Assembly (NCBI GenBank): GCA_000341795.1
Contig: AODO01000013.1
Location: 1-64,000, forward strand
Direction: 5' to 3'
From: Rhodococcus triatomae BKS 15-14
Lineage (GTDB): Bacteria; Actinomycetota; Actinomycetes; Mycobacteriales; Mycobacteriaceae
Length of the DNA stretch: 64,000 bases
A model generated the notes under the pieces. That model saw only the letters and a list, made by a program, of their open reading frames with translations. It was not told the DNA's origin and ran no database searches. The translations under genes were made by a program, and so were the position numbers. Below are positions 8,428 to 16,413 of the stretch, piece after piece. The stretch's first letter is position 1, and each line of letters opens with the position of its first letter.

Positions 8428-9957
8428 GTGACTGACGCCAACGAACCGGACGGTCCGCCCACGCGGTCGCCGAAGTCGGACCAGCCCGATCCGAGCCCGG
8501 CATCCGAGACGACCGCGGCCGAGAACGGTGCGCCGCAGCGCCTGGCGCCGCGGCCGCTGTACCGTCCGACGGTCGATCCCGCCGCCGCTGTCGCATTCGG
8601 TCGCCCCGCCGGTGTCGCCGACTCGTTCGCGCCGTCACGTACCGCCACCGAACCCGTCGTCACGGTGCGGCCCCCCGATCCGGCTGTGGCAGAGGCGTAC
8701 GCCCGGCCCGAGGGCGAGACCGAGACCATTCAACGCGGACCCGACGACGCCGACGAGGGCCCCACCGCGGACACACCCGCCGACCCGTGGCGCGATCCGA
8801 ACGCGGCCGTGCGTCTCGGCGGCGCGGCCGTCGACGCGACCCCACGCACCGCGCTTCCGCCTGCGGAGAAACTCGGTGTGCGCGACGTGCTGCTCGGTGA
8901 CCGCGTCGCACCCCGTGCGCTCGCGGCACTCGCCGGGGTGGCACTCGTCGTCGGGCTCGCCGGCGGTGTCGTCGGCCGCATGACCGCCGAGAACGTCGGC
9001 GCGCTGACCAGTCAGAAGGTGGAGCTGACCCAGTCCAGCGGCGACGACCGCGAGGCCGGACAGGTCGCGAAGGTCGCCGAGGCGGTGCTGCCGTCGGTGG
9101 TCTCGATCCAGGTTGCGCTCGGCGACCAGTCGGGCACCGGCTCCGGAGTCGTCATCGACGGAGCCGGCTACATCGTCACCAACAACCACGTCATCTCGAT
9201 GGCGGCGACGGACCCGGCCAACGCCACGATCCGGGTCGTGTTCTCCGACGGCACCCGCGCGCCCGCGTCGATCGTCGGCCGCGACACGAAGACGGACCTC
9301 GCGGTCCTCAAGGTCGACGTCGGGAACCTGACGGTCGCGCAGCTCGGAAAGTCGTCGGACGTCCAGGTCGGTGACGACGTGGTCGCGGTCGGCTCACCAC
9401 TCGGTCTGAGCAAGACCGTCACCAGTGGCATCGTCAGTGCCCTGCACCGGCCGGTGCGGCTCGGCGGGGAGGGCACCGACACCGATGCGGTGATCGACGC
9501 CGTTCAGACGGACGCCGCGATCAACCCGGGCAACTCGGGTGGTCCGCTCGTCGACGCCGAGGGCCGGGTCATCGGCATCAATTCGGCGATCCGCAGCGAG
9601 AGCGGCGGATCGGTGGGTCTCGGCTTCGCGATCGGGATCGACGACGTCACCCGCGTCGCCCAGGAGCTGATCCGCAACGGGGTGATGCACCATCCGGAGA
9701 TCGGCGTCAACTCGCGCTCGGTGACCAACGAGCAGACCACCGGCGCACAGGTCGCGAACGTGCAGTCGGGCAGCCCCGCCGAGCAGGCGGGCATCGTCGA
9801 GGGCGACGTGATCGTCCGGGTGGGTGACCGTGACGTGACCAATGCGGACGAGTTGGTCGTGGCGGTCCACGGCACCGAGGCGGGGAAACCGGTCCCGGTG
9901 AAGCTGATCCGATCGGGTCGCGAGGTCGAGGTCCAGGTCACCCCCGTTTCCGATTGA
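8428..9957 (+). CDS. htrA: Membrane-anchored HtrA/DegP-type serine protease
   Basis: A 509-residue protease. Residues 1-150 are a disordered, Pro- and acid-rich cytoplasmic part. One membrane helix lies at about 165-185 (LAALAGVALVVGLAGGVV). The trypsin-like domain has the triad H254 (TNNHVIS), D290 (TDLAVLKVD) and S370 (NPGNSGGPL), and a PDZ domain occupies about 410-505. It should degrade or refold misfolded proteins outside the membrane, and in mycobacteria the Rv1223 relative works with the SigE response. The GTG at 8428 is chosen because a GATACT hexamer is 7 bases upstream and no ribosome site precedes the upstream in-frame start at 8395. Confidence 0.93.
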   Translation: MTDANEPDGPPTRSPKSDQPDPSPASETTAAENGAPQRLAPRPLYRPTVDPAAAVAFGRPAGVADSFAPSRTATEPVVTVRPPDPAVAEAYARPEGETETIQRGPDDADEGPTADTPADPWRDPNAAVRLGGAAVDATPRTALPPAEKLGVRDVLLGDRVAPRALAALAGVALVVGLAGGVVGRMTAENVGALTSQKVELTQSSGDDREAGQVAKVAEAVLPSVVSIQVALGDQSGTGSGVVIDGAGYIVTNNHVISMAATDPANATIRVVFSDGTRAPASIVGRDTKTDLAVLKVDVGNLTVAQLGKSSDVQVGDDVVAVGSPLGLSKTVTSGIVSALHRPVRLGGEGTDTDAVIDAVQTDAAINPGNSGGPLVDAEGRVIGINSAIRSESGGSVGLGFAIGIDDVTRVAQELIRNGVMHHPEIGVNSRSVTNEQTTGAQVANVQSGSPAEQAGIVEGDVIVRVGDRDVTNADELVVAVHGTEAGKPVPVKLIRSGREVEVQVTPVSD

Positions 9958-10046
9958 CGCCTCCGGCCGAAACGGCGATACCGGACATCTACTGTGAGGA
10001 TCCCGTGAATTCGGGGTTCGAGGGGACGCGGCGGCGGGGCGGCACG

Positions 10047-10052
10047 TAGTCT
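10047..10052 (+). promoter_or_regulatory. -10 element of tatB (leaderless)
   Basis: TAGTCT ends 6 bases before the GTG at 10059, and there is no Shine-Dalgarno sequence. Confidence 0.5.
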
Positions 10053-10058
10053 GGTCAC

Positions 10059-10460
10059 GTGTTTGGCAACATCGGCTGGGGCGAGTTCATGATCCTGCTC
10101 GTCGCCGCGCTCGTGATCCTCGGACCCGAGCGCCTTCCCGGCGCCGTCTCGTGGATCAGCAAGTCGCTCCGTCAGGTGCGTGAGTACGCCGGTGGCGCGA
10201 CTCAGCAGCTGAAGGACGAACTCGGTCCCGAGTTCGACGACCTGCGCAAGCCGCTCTCCGAGCTGAACCAGCTGCGCGGCATGACGCCGCGCGCAGCGAT
10301 CACCAAGCATCTCCTCGACGGTGACGATTCGATCTTCACGGGCAACTTCGACGACAAGAAGCCGCGGCCCGGAACCACCGGGTCCGCGTCGACACCGAAG
10401 CCGACGACCACCCCGCTCGGTGACGGTGACAAGCCGCCGATCGACATCGACGCGACCTAG
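10059..10460 (+). CDS. tatB: Sec-independent protein translocase subunit TatB
   Basis: A 133-residue TatB. It starts [27 protein letters not shown]: one membrane helix (residues 4-22), the FG(P)ER-type hinge, then an amphipathic helix (about 27-65) and a polar Pro/Thr-rich tail. TatB binds twin-arginine signal peptides with TatC and passes the folded cargo to TatA. TatA and TatC are not in this window, as in M. tuberculosis, where Rv1224 stands alone after htrA. The GTG start lies 6 bases after a TAGTCT hexamer, so the mRNA is probably leaderless and independent of the sigE operon. Confidence 0.95.
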   Translation: MFGNIGWGEFMILLVAALVILGPERLPGAVSWISKSLRQVREYAGGATQQLKDELGPEFDDLRKPLSELNQLRGMTPRAAITKHLLDGDDSIFTGNFDDKKPRPGTTGSASTPKPTTTPLGDGDKPPIDIDAT

Positions 10461-10474
10461 ACGGTCCGACTCTC

Positions 10475-10515
10475 GCGACGAGCCCCGCCCGATCCGATCG
10501 GGCGGGGCTCGTCGC
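10475..10515. terminator. Strong bidirectional hairpin after tatB
   Basis: A perfect 19-bp inverted repeat (10475-10493 with 10497-10515) around a 3-base loop lies between the convergent tatB and the secreted-protein gene. No T-run follows on the + strand. Confidence 0.8.
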
Positions 10516-10524
10516 ATTCGAGGA

Positions 10525-10968
10525 TCAGGAGCCGAACAGCTGCTCGATCAGGCCCGGCTCGCCGACCCAGCCGCTCCCGGTGTCGACCGAGCCGAACATG
10601 GGCCGGATCTCGGCCGGCGCCACCAGGTCGGAGTAGGTGATCGTGTACACGACGTCATCGTCGACCGTGCACACGTGCCGCACCTGGTAGGTGCCGTCGG
10701 GCACGCCACCCCACGAGTAGCCCTGCCAGCCGTCGTCGCCGGGGGAGGCGGGCGCGATGTCCTCGACGACGGTTCCGGTGGCCTGGTCGAGCAGCGTCGC
10801 CCCGCACACGGTGCCCAGCGGAACGCCGTCGACCGAGGCGGTCACGTCGTTCTCGATGACGTCGGCGGTCGAGGTGATCGACGCGGCCGAGGCGGTCGCG
10901 GTGGAGAACAGGAGCAGGGGTGCGGCCGCAACCGCGGTCAGGGCAGTGCGCACGAGCAGTGTCGTCAT
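10525..10968 (-). CDS. Small secreted protein of unknown function
   Basis: A 147-residue protein I cannot assign. It starts MTTLLVRTALTAVAAAPLLLF and has a clear Sec signal peptide that should be cut after ATASA (about residue 27). The mature part is acidic, about 120 residues, with two cysteines (TVCGATL and RHVCTVD) that could pair. It repeats short aromatic and Gly-rich turns (WQGYSWGGVPDGTYQVRHV). The ATG at 10968 has an AAGGA 7-11 bases upstream; longer frames add non-signal residues. It is monocistronic, ending just before the tatB terminator hairpin. Confidence 0.75.
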   Translation of the reverse strand: MTTLLVRTALTAVAAAPLLLFSTATASAASITSTADVIENDVTASVDGVPLGTVCGATLLDQATGTVVEDIAPASPGDDGWQGYSWGGVPDGTYQVRHVCTVDDDVVYTITYSDLVAPAEIRPMFGSVDTGSGWVGEPGLIEQLFGS

Positions 10969-11162
10969 TCCCGATCCTTGTGGGCAGGATGCCGCGATCG
11001 CCGCGACACCGTTGAGAGGGCCATCGACTGATGGTTCGCGACACAAGGTAACAATCCGGATGATTCACAGGGATCGAATTGGACAAAGTGTCAGTGTCTC
11101 GGTGTAACGGTGTCGCGGCGTAACAGGTTCTCCGGTCACGGCCGTCGTGCGGGAGGCTCGGG

Positions 11163-12299
11163 CTAGAGGTGCCGGGTGGTGTCGATTCCGAGCGACATTC
11201 CGGCCAGTCCGCGCGCCCGCACGGACAGCTTGTCGGCGATGTCGCGCAGCGCGCTGCCCGCGGCGGAGTCCGGCTGCGCGAGGACGATCGGGACGCCGGC
11301 GTCGCCGCCCTCGCGTACGGCCTGCTCCAGCGGGATCTGGCCGAGCAGGGGAACCTTCGCGCCGACCGCGCGGGTGAGGCGGTCGGCGACGGTCTGGCCG
11401 CCACCGGAACCGAACACGTCCATGCGGGTGCCGTCGGGCAGTTCCATCCACGACATGTTCTCGACGACGCCGACGATCCGCTGCCGGGTCTGCAGTGCGA
11501 TCGATCCGGCGCGTTCGGCGACCTCGGCGGCCGCCTGCTGAGGGGTCGTCACGACGAGGATCTCGGCGCCGGGGATCAACTGCGCGACCGAGATGGCGAC
11601 GTCGCCGGTGCCCGGCGGCAGGTCGAGCAGCAACACGTCGAGATCGCCCCAGAACACGTCGGCCAGGAACTGCTGCAACGCCCGGTGCAGCATCGGACCG
11701 CGCCACACGACGGGGGTGTTGCCCTGGGTGAACTGCGCGATCGAGATCATCTTCACCTCGTGCGCGATGGGCGGCACGATCATGCGCTCGACCTGCGTCG
11801 GCTTCGCGTCGGTCCCGAGCATCCGGGGGATGGAGTGGCCGTAGATGTCGGCGTCGAGGACACCGACCGACAGGCCCTTCGCGGCCATCGCAGCGGCAAG
11901 GTTGACCGTGACGGACGACTTGCCGACGCCGCCCTTCCCGGACGCGACCGCGTAGACACGGGTCAGCGACCCGGGCTGGGCGAACGGGATGACGGGCTCG
12001 GCGGAGTCGCCGCGCAGCGACTTGCGCAGTTCGGTGCGCTGCTCGTCGTTCATCACGTCCAGCTCGACCCGGATCGCGCCGATCCCCGCGACGTCGGCGA
12101 CGGCCTTGGTCACCCGTTCGACGATCTCGGTGCGCATCGGGCACGCGGAGGTGGTCAGGTACACGACGATGTCCACCCCGCCGTCGTCGTCGAGGGTGAC
12201 GCTCTTGACCATGCCCAGGTCGGTGATGGGCTTGCGGATCTCCGGGTCGAGCACCTTGGCGAGGGCACCGCGAACGTCGGACTCGGTCACTGCTGGCAT
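11163..12299 (-). CDS. mrp: Mrp/NBP35-family iron-sulfur carrier ATPase
   Basis: A 378-residue P-loop ATPase that, in this family, carries Fe-S clusters to apoproteins. Residues 1-95 are a DUF59/MIP18 domain (KVLDPEIRKPITDLGMV, with CPM). The deviant Walker A is GKGGVGKSSV, followed by LDADIYGHSIP and LLDLPPGTGD. The CxxC found near the C-terminus of many Mrp proteins is not evident, which is also true of some actinobacterial forms. The ATG at 12299 is chosen because TACCAT lies 7 bases upstream (12312-12307), so it is probably leaderless; an in-frame ATG at 12308 lies inside that hexamer. It is the Rv1229c equivalent and keeps the same neighbours. Confidence 0.93.
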   Translation of the reverse strand: MPAVTESDVRGALAKVLDPEIRKPITDLGMVKSVTLDDDGGVDIVVYLTTSACPMRTEIVERVTKAVADVAGIGAIRVELDVMNDEQRTELRKSLRGDSAEPVIPFAQPGSLTRVYAVASGKGGVGKSSVTVNLAAAMAAKGLSVGVLDADIYGHSIPRMLGTDAKPTQVERMIVPPIAHEVKMISIAQFTQGNTPVVWRGPMLHRALQQFLADVFWGDLDVLLLDLPPGTGDVAISVAQLIPGAEILVVTTPQQAAAEVAERAGSIALQTRQRIVGVVENMSWMELPDGTRMDVFGSGGGQTVADRLTRAVGAKVPLLGQIPLEQAVREGGDAGVPIVLAQPDSAAGSALRDIADKLSVRARGLAGMSLGIDTTRHL

Positions 12300-12306
12300 G
12301 ACACCC

Positions 12307-12312
12307 ATGGTA
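12307..12312 (-). promoter_or_regulatory. -10 element of mrp (leaderless)
   Basis: TACCAT on the minus strand ends 7 bases before ATG at 12299. It also argues against the in-frame ATG at 12308, which lies within the hexamer. Confidence 0.5.
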
Positions 12313-12324
12313 GGTGCCGGGCCG

Positions 12325-13170
12325 TCAGTGGATTCGCGGCAGGTCGGCCGAGCTGGGATTGACGCCCGTCGAGTACGCGAGCGACCACGCGGTCACGTTC
12401 GCGACGTAGGCCATCGAGTTGTTGTAGCGCAGGATCGCCTTGGTCGCGGAGACGATGTCGCGCATGTCGGTGCCGCCGTCGCACAGGTAGTGACCCGTCG
12501 ACGCGGCCGCGTCGTACAGATTCTGCGGGTCGGCGACGCCGTCGCCGTTGCCGTCGATTCCGAACTGCGCCCACGTCGTGGGGATGAACTGGGTGGGCCC
12601 GACCGCCCGGTCGTAGACCGGGTCGCCGTCGAGGGCGCCGCCGTCGGTGTCCATGATGACGGCCTGGCCCGGGAGGCTGCCGTCGAGGGGCAGGCCGATG
12701 ATCGGCTCGAGCAGGTTGCCCTTCTCGTCGGCCTGGCCGCCGTTCGCGTGGCTGGACTCGACCCGGCCGATGCCGGCGATCTGCATCCAGGAGATGCCGC
12801 ACGAGGGGTCCCGTTCGGCGAGGACGCGTTCCGCCGACCGGTAGGCGTCGAAGTTGATCGCCGGAATTCCGAGCGGGCCTTCGGGCAGCGGTGCGGGCGC
12901 TGGTTCCGGCGCGGGTGCGGTCACGGCGAATGCCGGTGTGACGGCGGCAGCCTCCGGCACGACGGCCTTGGCCTCCTGCACGGGTTCGGCCGCGGGCTCG
13001 GCGGCGGAGTCGGTGAGCGGCGAGGCCTTCGCCGTCGTCAGGAACGGGAGGGCGGCGCTCACGCCGTCGACGTTGGACACCGCGACGAGGCCACCCGGAA
13101 CGAGTCCGGCGAGTGCGATGACCGAGTTCCGTCTTGCCTTCGACTCCGTCGGTTTGCTGTGGCGACCCAC
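12325..13170 (-). CDS. Secreted lytic transglycosylase-like protein (Rv1230c type), copy 1
   Basis: A 281-residue exported protein with a lysozyme-like transglycosylase domain. The N-terminus (MGRHSKPTESKARRN, then a hydrophobic run to about residue 40) is a signal peptide or anchor. An Ala/Pro/Glu-rich linker reaches about residue 95. The catalytic domain contains GIGRVESSHAN (the likely catalytic Glu), GPTQFIPTTW and the Tyr/Asn-rich AILRYNNSMAYVANV end. Such enzymes cleave peptidoglycan glycan strands. The GTG at 13170 has AGGAGGT 5-6 bases upstream. A GTCCCCGT/ACGGGGAC hairpin sits just before the ribosome site. It is a paralogue of the next gene, and both resemble Rv1230c. Confidence 0.88.
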   Translation of the reverse strand: MGRHSKPTESKARRNSVIALAGLVPGGLVAVSNVDGVSAALPFLTTAKASPLTDSAAEPAAEPVQEAKAVVPEAAAVTPAFAVTAPAPEPAPAPLPEGPLGIPAINFDAYRSAERVLAERDPSCGISWMQIAGIGRVESSHANGGQADEKGNLLEPIIGLPLDGSLPGQAVIMDTDGGALDGDPVYDRAVGPTQFIPTTWAQFGIDGNGDGVADPQNLYDAAASTGHYLCDGGTDMRDIVSATKAILRYNNSMAYVANVTAWSLAYSTGVNPSSADLPRIH

Positions 13171-13185
13171 GTCGTACCTCCTGCG

Positions 13186-13204
13186 GTCCCCGTGCCACGG
13201 GGAC
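13186..13204 (-). other. Hairpin in the leader of the first transglycosylase gene
   Basis: A perfect 8-bp stem (GTCCCCGT / ACGGGGAC) with a 3-base loop lies a few bases upstream of the AGGAGGT of the 12325-13170 gene. It could affect ribosome loading. I see no known riboswitch motif. Confidence 0.45.
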
Positions 13205-13410
13205 GGTCGTTGGTGAACGCAGGCGACGCTACCCGATTCGCAACATTGCCGTTATGGACCTGTGACCTTTTGGCGCGCGATTCGGCGGCGGAATCCCAGG
13301 TGGAACCGGTAAAACACTAGGTCTCAAAAATATTGCGACATGCGCGAGTCGGATGACGAGCAGATCACGGCCCGGCGAACGGCCTCGCCGACTACCTCCG
13401 CCGGATCACG

Positions 13411-14442
13411 TCACGCCGGCGGGCAGAACGCCAGGCACGGCAGCGGTGGCAGCGTCGGCAGGCCGGGGAGACCCGGAATCAGCGGCTGCGGCGCACCCGG
13501 GGCAGCGGCATCGCGCAGGACGTCCGGGTCGGTCGGGGCGGTCGGGGCGGGGACCGGCGTCGGGGTCGGCTCGGCGGGCAGGCCGGGCTCGACCGGTACC
13601 TCGCGGATCTCGCCGGGCTCCGGGGTGCCGCCCTCCGCGTAGGCCGTCGACCAGCCGATCACGTTCGACGCGTACGCCAACGAGTTGTTGTAGCGCAGGA
13701 CGGCGCGCTGCTCCTGGTCCGGTTCACGCAGGTCGAGGCCGCCGGAGCACAGGTAGCGGGCAGCAGCCAGCGACGCGTCGAACACGTTGTTGGGATCGGC
13801 ACGGCCGTCGTCGTTGCCGTCCGCGGCGTAGCGCGCCCACGTCCCGGGGATGAACTGCATCGGACCGACCGCCCGATCGTGCGACGAGTCGCCGTCGACG
13901 GCGCCACCGTCGGTGTCGCGGATGACGTGGTTGCCCGCGAGCGAGCCGTCGAGACGCGGACCGAGGATCGGGGTCACCGTCGTCCCGGCCGCATCGGTGC
14001 GTCCGCCCCCGGCGTGGCCGGACTCGATCCGGCCGATGCCGGCCAGGAGGTGCCAGGTCACGCCGCAGCCGGGCTGTTCGGCCGCCAGCGTCGCCTCCGC
14101 GGCACGGTAGGCGCCGAGCACCAGCTCCGGAATGCCGAGCGATCCGATCGTCACCGGAATCGGGGTCAGCGCGCCGGTCGCCAGGGGTGACGCGAGCCGC
14201 TCCGCGACCGCCGGAGGCAGGTCGAACGTGACGGGTGGGGGTGGTGTGTACGCGTGCGGAGCCCGGGTGAGCCGTGGTGCGGGTTCGAGCACTTCGACGA
14301 CACCCGCCGGACCGTCGGAGGCGACGGTGGTGACGGCCATCGGGGCGACGGCGGTCCCCGCCGGGCCCCCGACCGACAGGCCCACGGTCACACCGCAGGC
14401 GAGTGCCGCCGCGGCCACGCCGGCCAGGCCCCTCACACGCAT
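13411..14442 (-). CDS. Secreted lytic transglycosylase-like protein (Rv1230c type), copy 2
   Basis: A 343-residue paralogue of the preceding gene. It begins MRVRGLAGVAAAALACG, a signal peptide. The catalytic domain (about residues 125-280) has GIGRIESGHAG with the presumed catalytic Glu, GPMQFIPGTWARY and AVLRYNNSLAYASNV, matching copy 1 almost motif for motif. Unlike copy 1 it has a Pro-rich C-terminal tail of about 60 residues, which may span or bind the wall. The ATG at 14442 begins the signal peptide with GGGGA upstream. The two genes are in tandem on the same strand, 240 bases apart, and probably arose by duplication. Confidence 0.87.
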   Translation of the reverse strand: MRVRGLAGVAAAALACGVTVGLSVGGPAGTAVAPMAVTTVASDGPAGVVEVLEPAPRLTRAPHAYTPPPPVTFDLPPAVAERLASPLATGALTPIPVTIGSLGIPELVLGAYRAAEATLAAEQPGCGVTWHLLAGIGRIESGHAGGGRTDAAGTTVTPILGPRLDGSLAGNHVIRDTDGGAVDGDSSHDRAVGPMQFIPGTWARYAADGNDDGRADPNNVFDASLAAARYLCSGGLDLREPDQEQRAVLRYNNSLAYASNVIGWSTAYAEGGTPEPGEIREVPVEPGLPAEPTPTPVPAPTAPTDPDVLRDAAAPGAPQPLIPGLPGLPTLPPLPCLAFCPPA

Positions 14443-14548
14443 TCGCAATCCCCACGTTCTCGCCGAGCCGGACGCCCCCACCCGTTGTGTGACCGAGGTT
14501 ACATAACGGAAACGGCTCCCGCCGGGTGTTCGGGGGCGACCCGCGAGC

Positions 14549-15073
14549 TCACCGCTTCGGCTGGGGGTCCTCGTCCTCCTCGCGTGCAGCGAGCAGGGAC
14601 TTGATCTCGTCCAGCTCACGGCGCAGGTAGTCACGGGTCGCGACCTCGCCGACCGCGAGGCGCAGCGACGCCAGCTCGCGGGCGAGGAACTCGGTGTCCG
14701 CCTTCGTCTGCTCGGCGCGCGCCCGGTCCTCCTCCAGGGAGACGCGGTCGCGGTTCTCCTGCCGGTTCTGCGCCAGCAGGATCAGCGGAGCCGCGTAGGC
14801 GGCCTGGGTGGAGAACGCCAGGTTCAGCAGGATGAACGGGTACGGATCCCACTGCAGCCCGATCGCGGCGACGTTGAGGATGATCCAGACGATCACCACG
14901 ACGGTCTGGATCAGCAGGTATTTGCCGGTGCCGAGGAAGCGGGCGATGGACTCGCTGACGCGTCCCACCGCCTCGACGTCGATGTGGAACCCGCGCCAGC
15001 CGCCGCCCGGGGTGTCGAGTCGTGCCCGGGCCGACTGGGTCGACCGGTCCGCGCCCGTTCGCTTGTCACTCAC
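14549..15073 (-). CDS. DUF1003 membrane protein (Rv1231c type)
   Basis: A 174-residue DUF1003 protein. After a polar N-terminus (about 40 residues) come two closely spaced helices, at about 56-74 (YLLIQTVVVIVWIILNVAAIGL) and 84-106 (FILLNLAFSTQAAYAAPLILL). A charged coiled-coil tail follows (ENRDRVSLEEDRARAEQTKAD), with both ends probably cytoplasmic. The QNRQ segment is typical of the family, whose function is unknown. The GTG at 15073 lies inside the last codons of the upstream MgtE-domain gene (8-base overlap), with GAGGAGGAG 8 bases before it, so the two are translationally coupled. The Rv1231c-Rv1232c pair has the same order. Confidence 0.9.
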   Translation of the reverse strand: MSDKRTGADRSTQSARARLDTPGGGWRGFHIDVEAVGRVSESIARFLGTGKYLLIQTVVVIVWIILNVAAIGLQWDPYPFILLNLAFSTQAAYAAPLILLAQNRQENRDRVSLEEDRARAEQTKADTEFLARELASLRLAVGEVATRDYLRRELDEIKSLLAAREEDEDPQPKR

Positions 15074-16337
15074 CGGCCAGCTCCTCCTCACGCCAGTCCT
15101 GCGGCAGCAGGTGGTCGAGCACGTCGTCCACGGCCACCGCGCCGAGCAGGTGGCCTTCCGCGTCGACGACCGGCGCGCACACGAGGTTGTACCGCGCGAA
15201 GTAGCGGGTGATCGTGGTCAGTGGATCGTCCGGGTCGAGCGATCCCAGGTCGGTGTCGAGCAGCCCCCCGACGAGCGACGCCGGTGGTTCGCGCAGCAAC
15301 CGTTGCAGGTGCACGCAGCCGAGGTAGCGGCCGGTCGGGGTGGAGATCGGCGCCCGCACCACGAAGGCCATGCTCGCCACGGACGGTGTGAGGTCGGGGT
15401 TGCGGGCCATCGCGAGGGCTTCCGCGACGGTGGTCGCCGGACCGAGGATCACCGGTTCCGGCGTCATCAGGCCACCCGCGGTGTCGGGGGAGTGCTCGAG
15501 GAGGCGGCGCACCGGCTCGGAGTCCTCCGGGTCCATCAACTGCAGCAGCGACTCCGCCTCGGTCTCCGGCAGCTCGCCCAGGAGGTCCGCGGCGTCGTCC
15601 GGGTCCATCGCCTCGAGCACGTCCGCGGCACGCTCCACCTCGAGGTGCGTGAGCAGGTCGGTCTGGTCGTCCGCCGGCAGCTCCTGCAGGATGTCGGCGA
15701 GCCGCTCGTCGTCCAGCGCGACGGCGACCTCGTGACGTCTCTTGTCCGGGAGATCACGCATCGCGTTGGCCACGTCCGCCGCCCGCATGCCGTCGAACTG
15801 GGCGAGCAACTGCGACACGCCCTGACCGGGGAGTTCCAGCTGCGCCTGTGTCAGCCCCTCCACGTGCTGCCACTCCACGACGTGCACCGGTGCGCGGCGT
15901 GCCAGCCTGGCCCGTGGTTTCCGCACCGCCACCCGAGAGACCACCCAGTCCCGGGTACGGGTCAGCTCGATACCCAGATCGACCACGAGGACGTCGATTC
16001 CGGCGAGCTCCTCCAGTTCGGGATCGTCGACCCGGACCCTGGTGTCGACGACCTGCGCGAGCGCCAGCACCTCGCCGGGTTTCTGGGCGAACTTGCGGAG
16101 GCTCACGCTGCCCGTCAGCGTGACCGAACCCGGTTCGACCGCGGTCACCCGGAGCATCGGGACGAAGATGCGCCGACGCGTCACCAGCTCCACGACCAGC
16201 CCCAGCACCCGGGGGCGCTGCCGACCGAACCGGATGCCGATCACCACGTCCCGGACCCGGCCGATGGATTCGCCGTCCGGTCCGAGCACCACGAGGCCCG
16301 CGAGCCTGGCTGCGAAGACCTTGCTCACTGCTGCCAT
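15066..16337 (-). CDS. MgtE intracellular-domain / CBS protein without the channel (Rv1232c type)
   Basis: A 423-residue soluble protein. The N-terminal half (residues 1-200) has PRC-barrel-like repeats (GESIGRVRDVVI and later DVLVVDLGIEL). It is followed by a helical MgtE_N-type domain rich in ADILQELPADDQ and MDPDDAADLLGELP repeats (about 235-320) and two CBS motifs (about 320-415). In MgtE these domains sense Mg2+ and gate the pore, but the five-helix pore domain is absent here. It may therefore be a metal or nucleotide sensor acting on a partner, possibly the coupled DUF1003 protein. The ATG at 16337 lies 7 bases after TAGCCT, so it is probably leaderless. It is divergent from the CitE-like gene. 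Confidence 0.88.
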   Translation of the reverse strand: MAAVSKVFAARLAGLVVLGPDGESIGRVRDVVIGIRFGRQRPRVLGLVVELVTRRRIFVPMLRVTAVEPGSVTLTGSVSLRKFAQKPGEVLALAQVVDTRVRVDDPELEELAGIDVLVVDLGIELTRTRDWVVSRVAVRKPRARLARRAPVHVVEWQHVEGLTQAQLELPGQGVSQLLAQFDGMRAADVANAMRDLPDKRRHEVAVALDDERLADILQELPADDQTDLLTHLEVERAADVLEAMDPDDAADLLGELPETEAESLLQLMDPEDSEPVRRLLEHSPDTAGGLMTPEPVILGPATTVAEALAMARNPDLTPSVASMAFVVRAPISTPTGRYLGCVHLQRLLREPPASLVGGLLDTDLGSLDPDDPLTTITRYFARYNLVCAPVVDAEGHLLGAVAVDDVLDHLLPQDWREEELAGE

Positions 16338-16344
16338 GATGGCA

Positions 16345-16350
16345 AGGCTA
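16345..16350 (-). promoter_or_regulatory. -10 element of the MgtE-domain gene (leaderless)
   Basis: TAGCCT on the minus strand ends 7 bases before ATG at 16337. Confidence 0.5.
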
Positions 16351-16413
16351 ATTGTCTCGGTGTCCGGACGTCGGATCGCGGACGTCGGGTCGCCTCTCGG
16401 TGGGAGGTTCACG

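Noticed and set aside
13171-13330. Leader of the first transglycosylase gene considered as a cyclic-di-AMP (ydaO) riboswitch, common before actinobacterial wall hydrolases
   Set aside because: I could not find the conserved core of that riboswitch; only a simple hairpin is visible. A covariance-model search would settle it.
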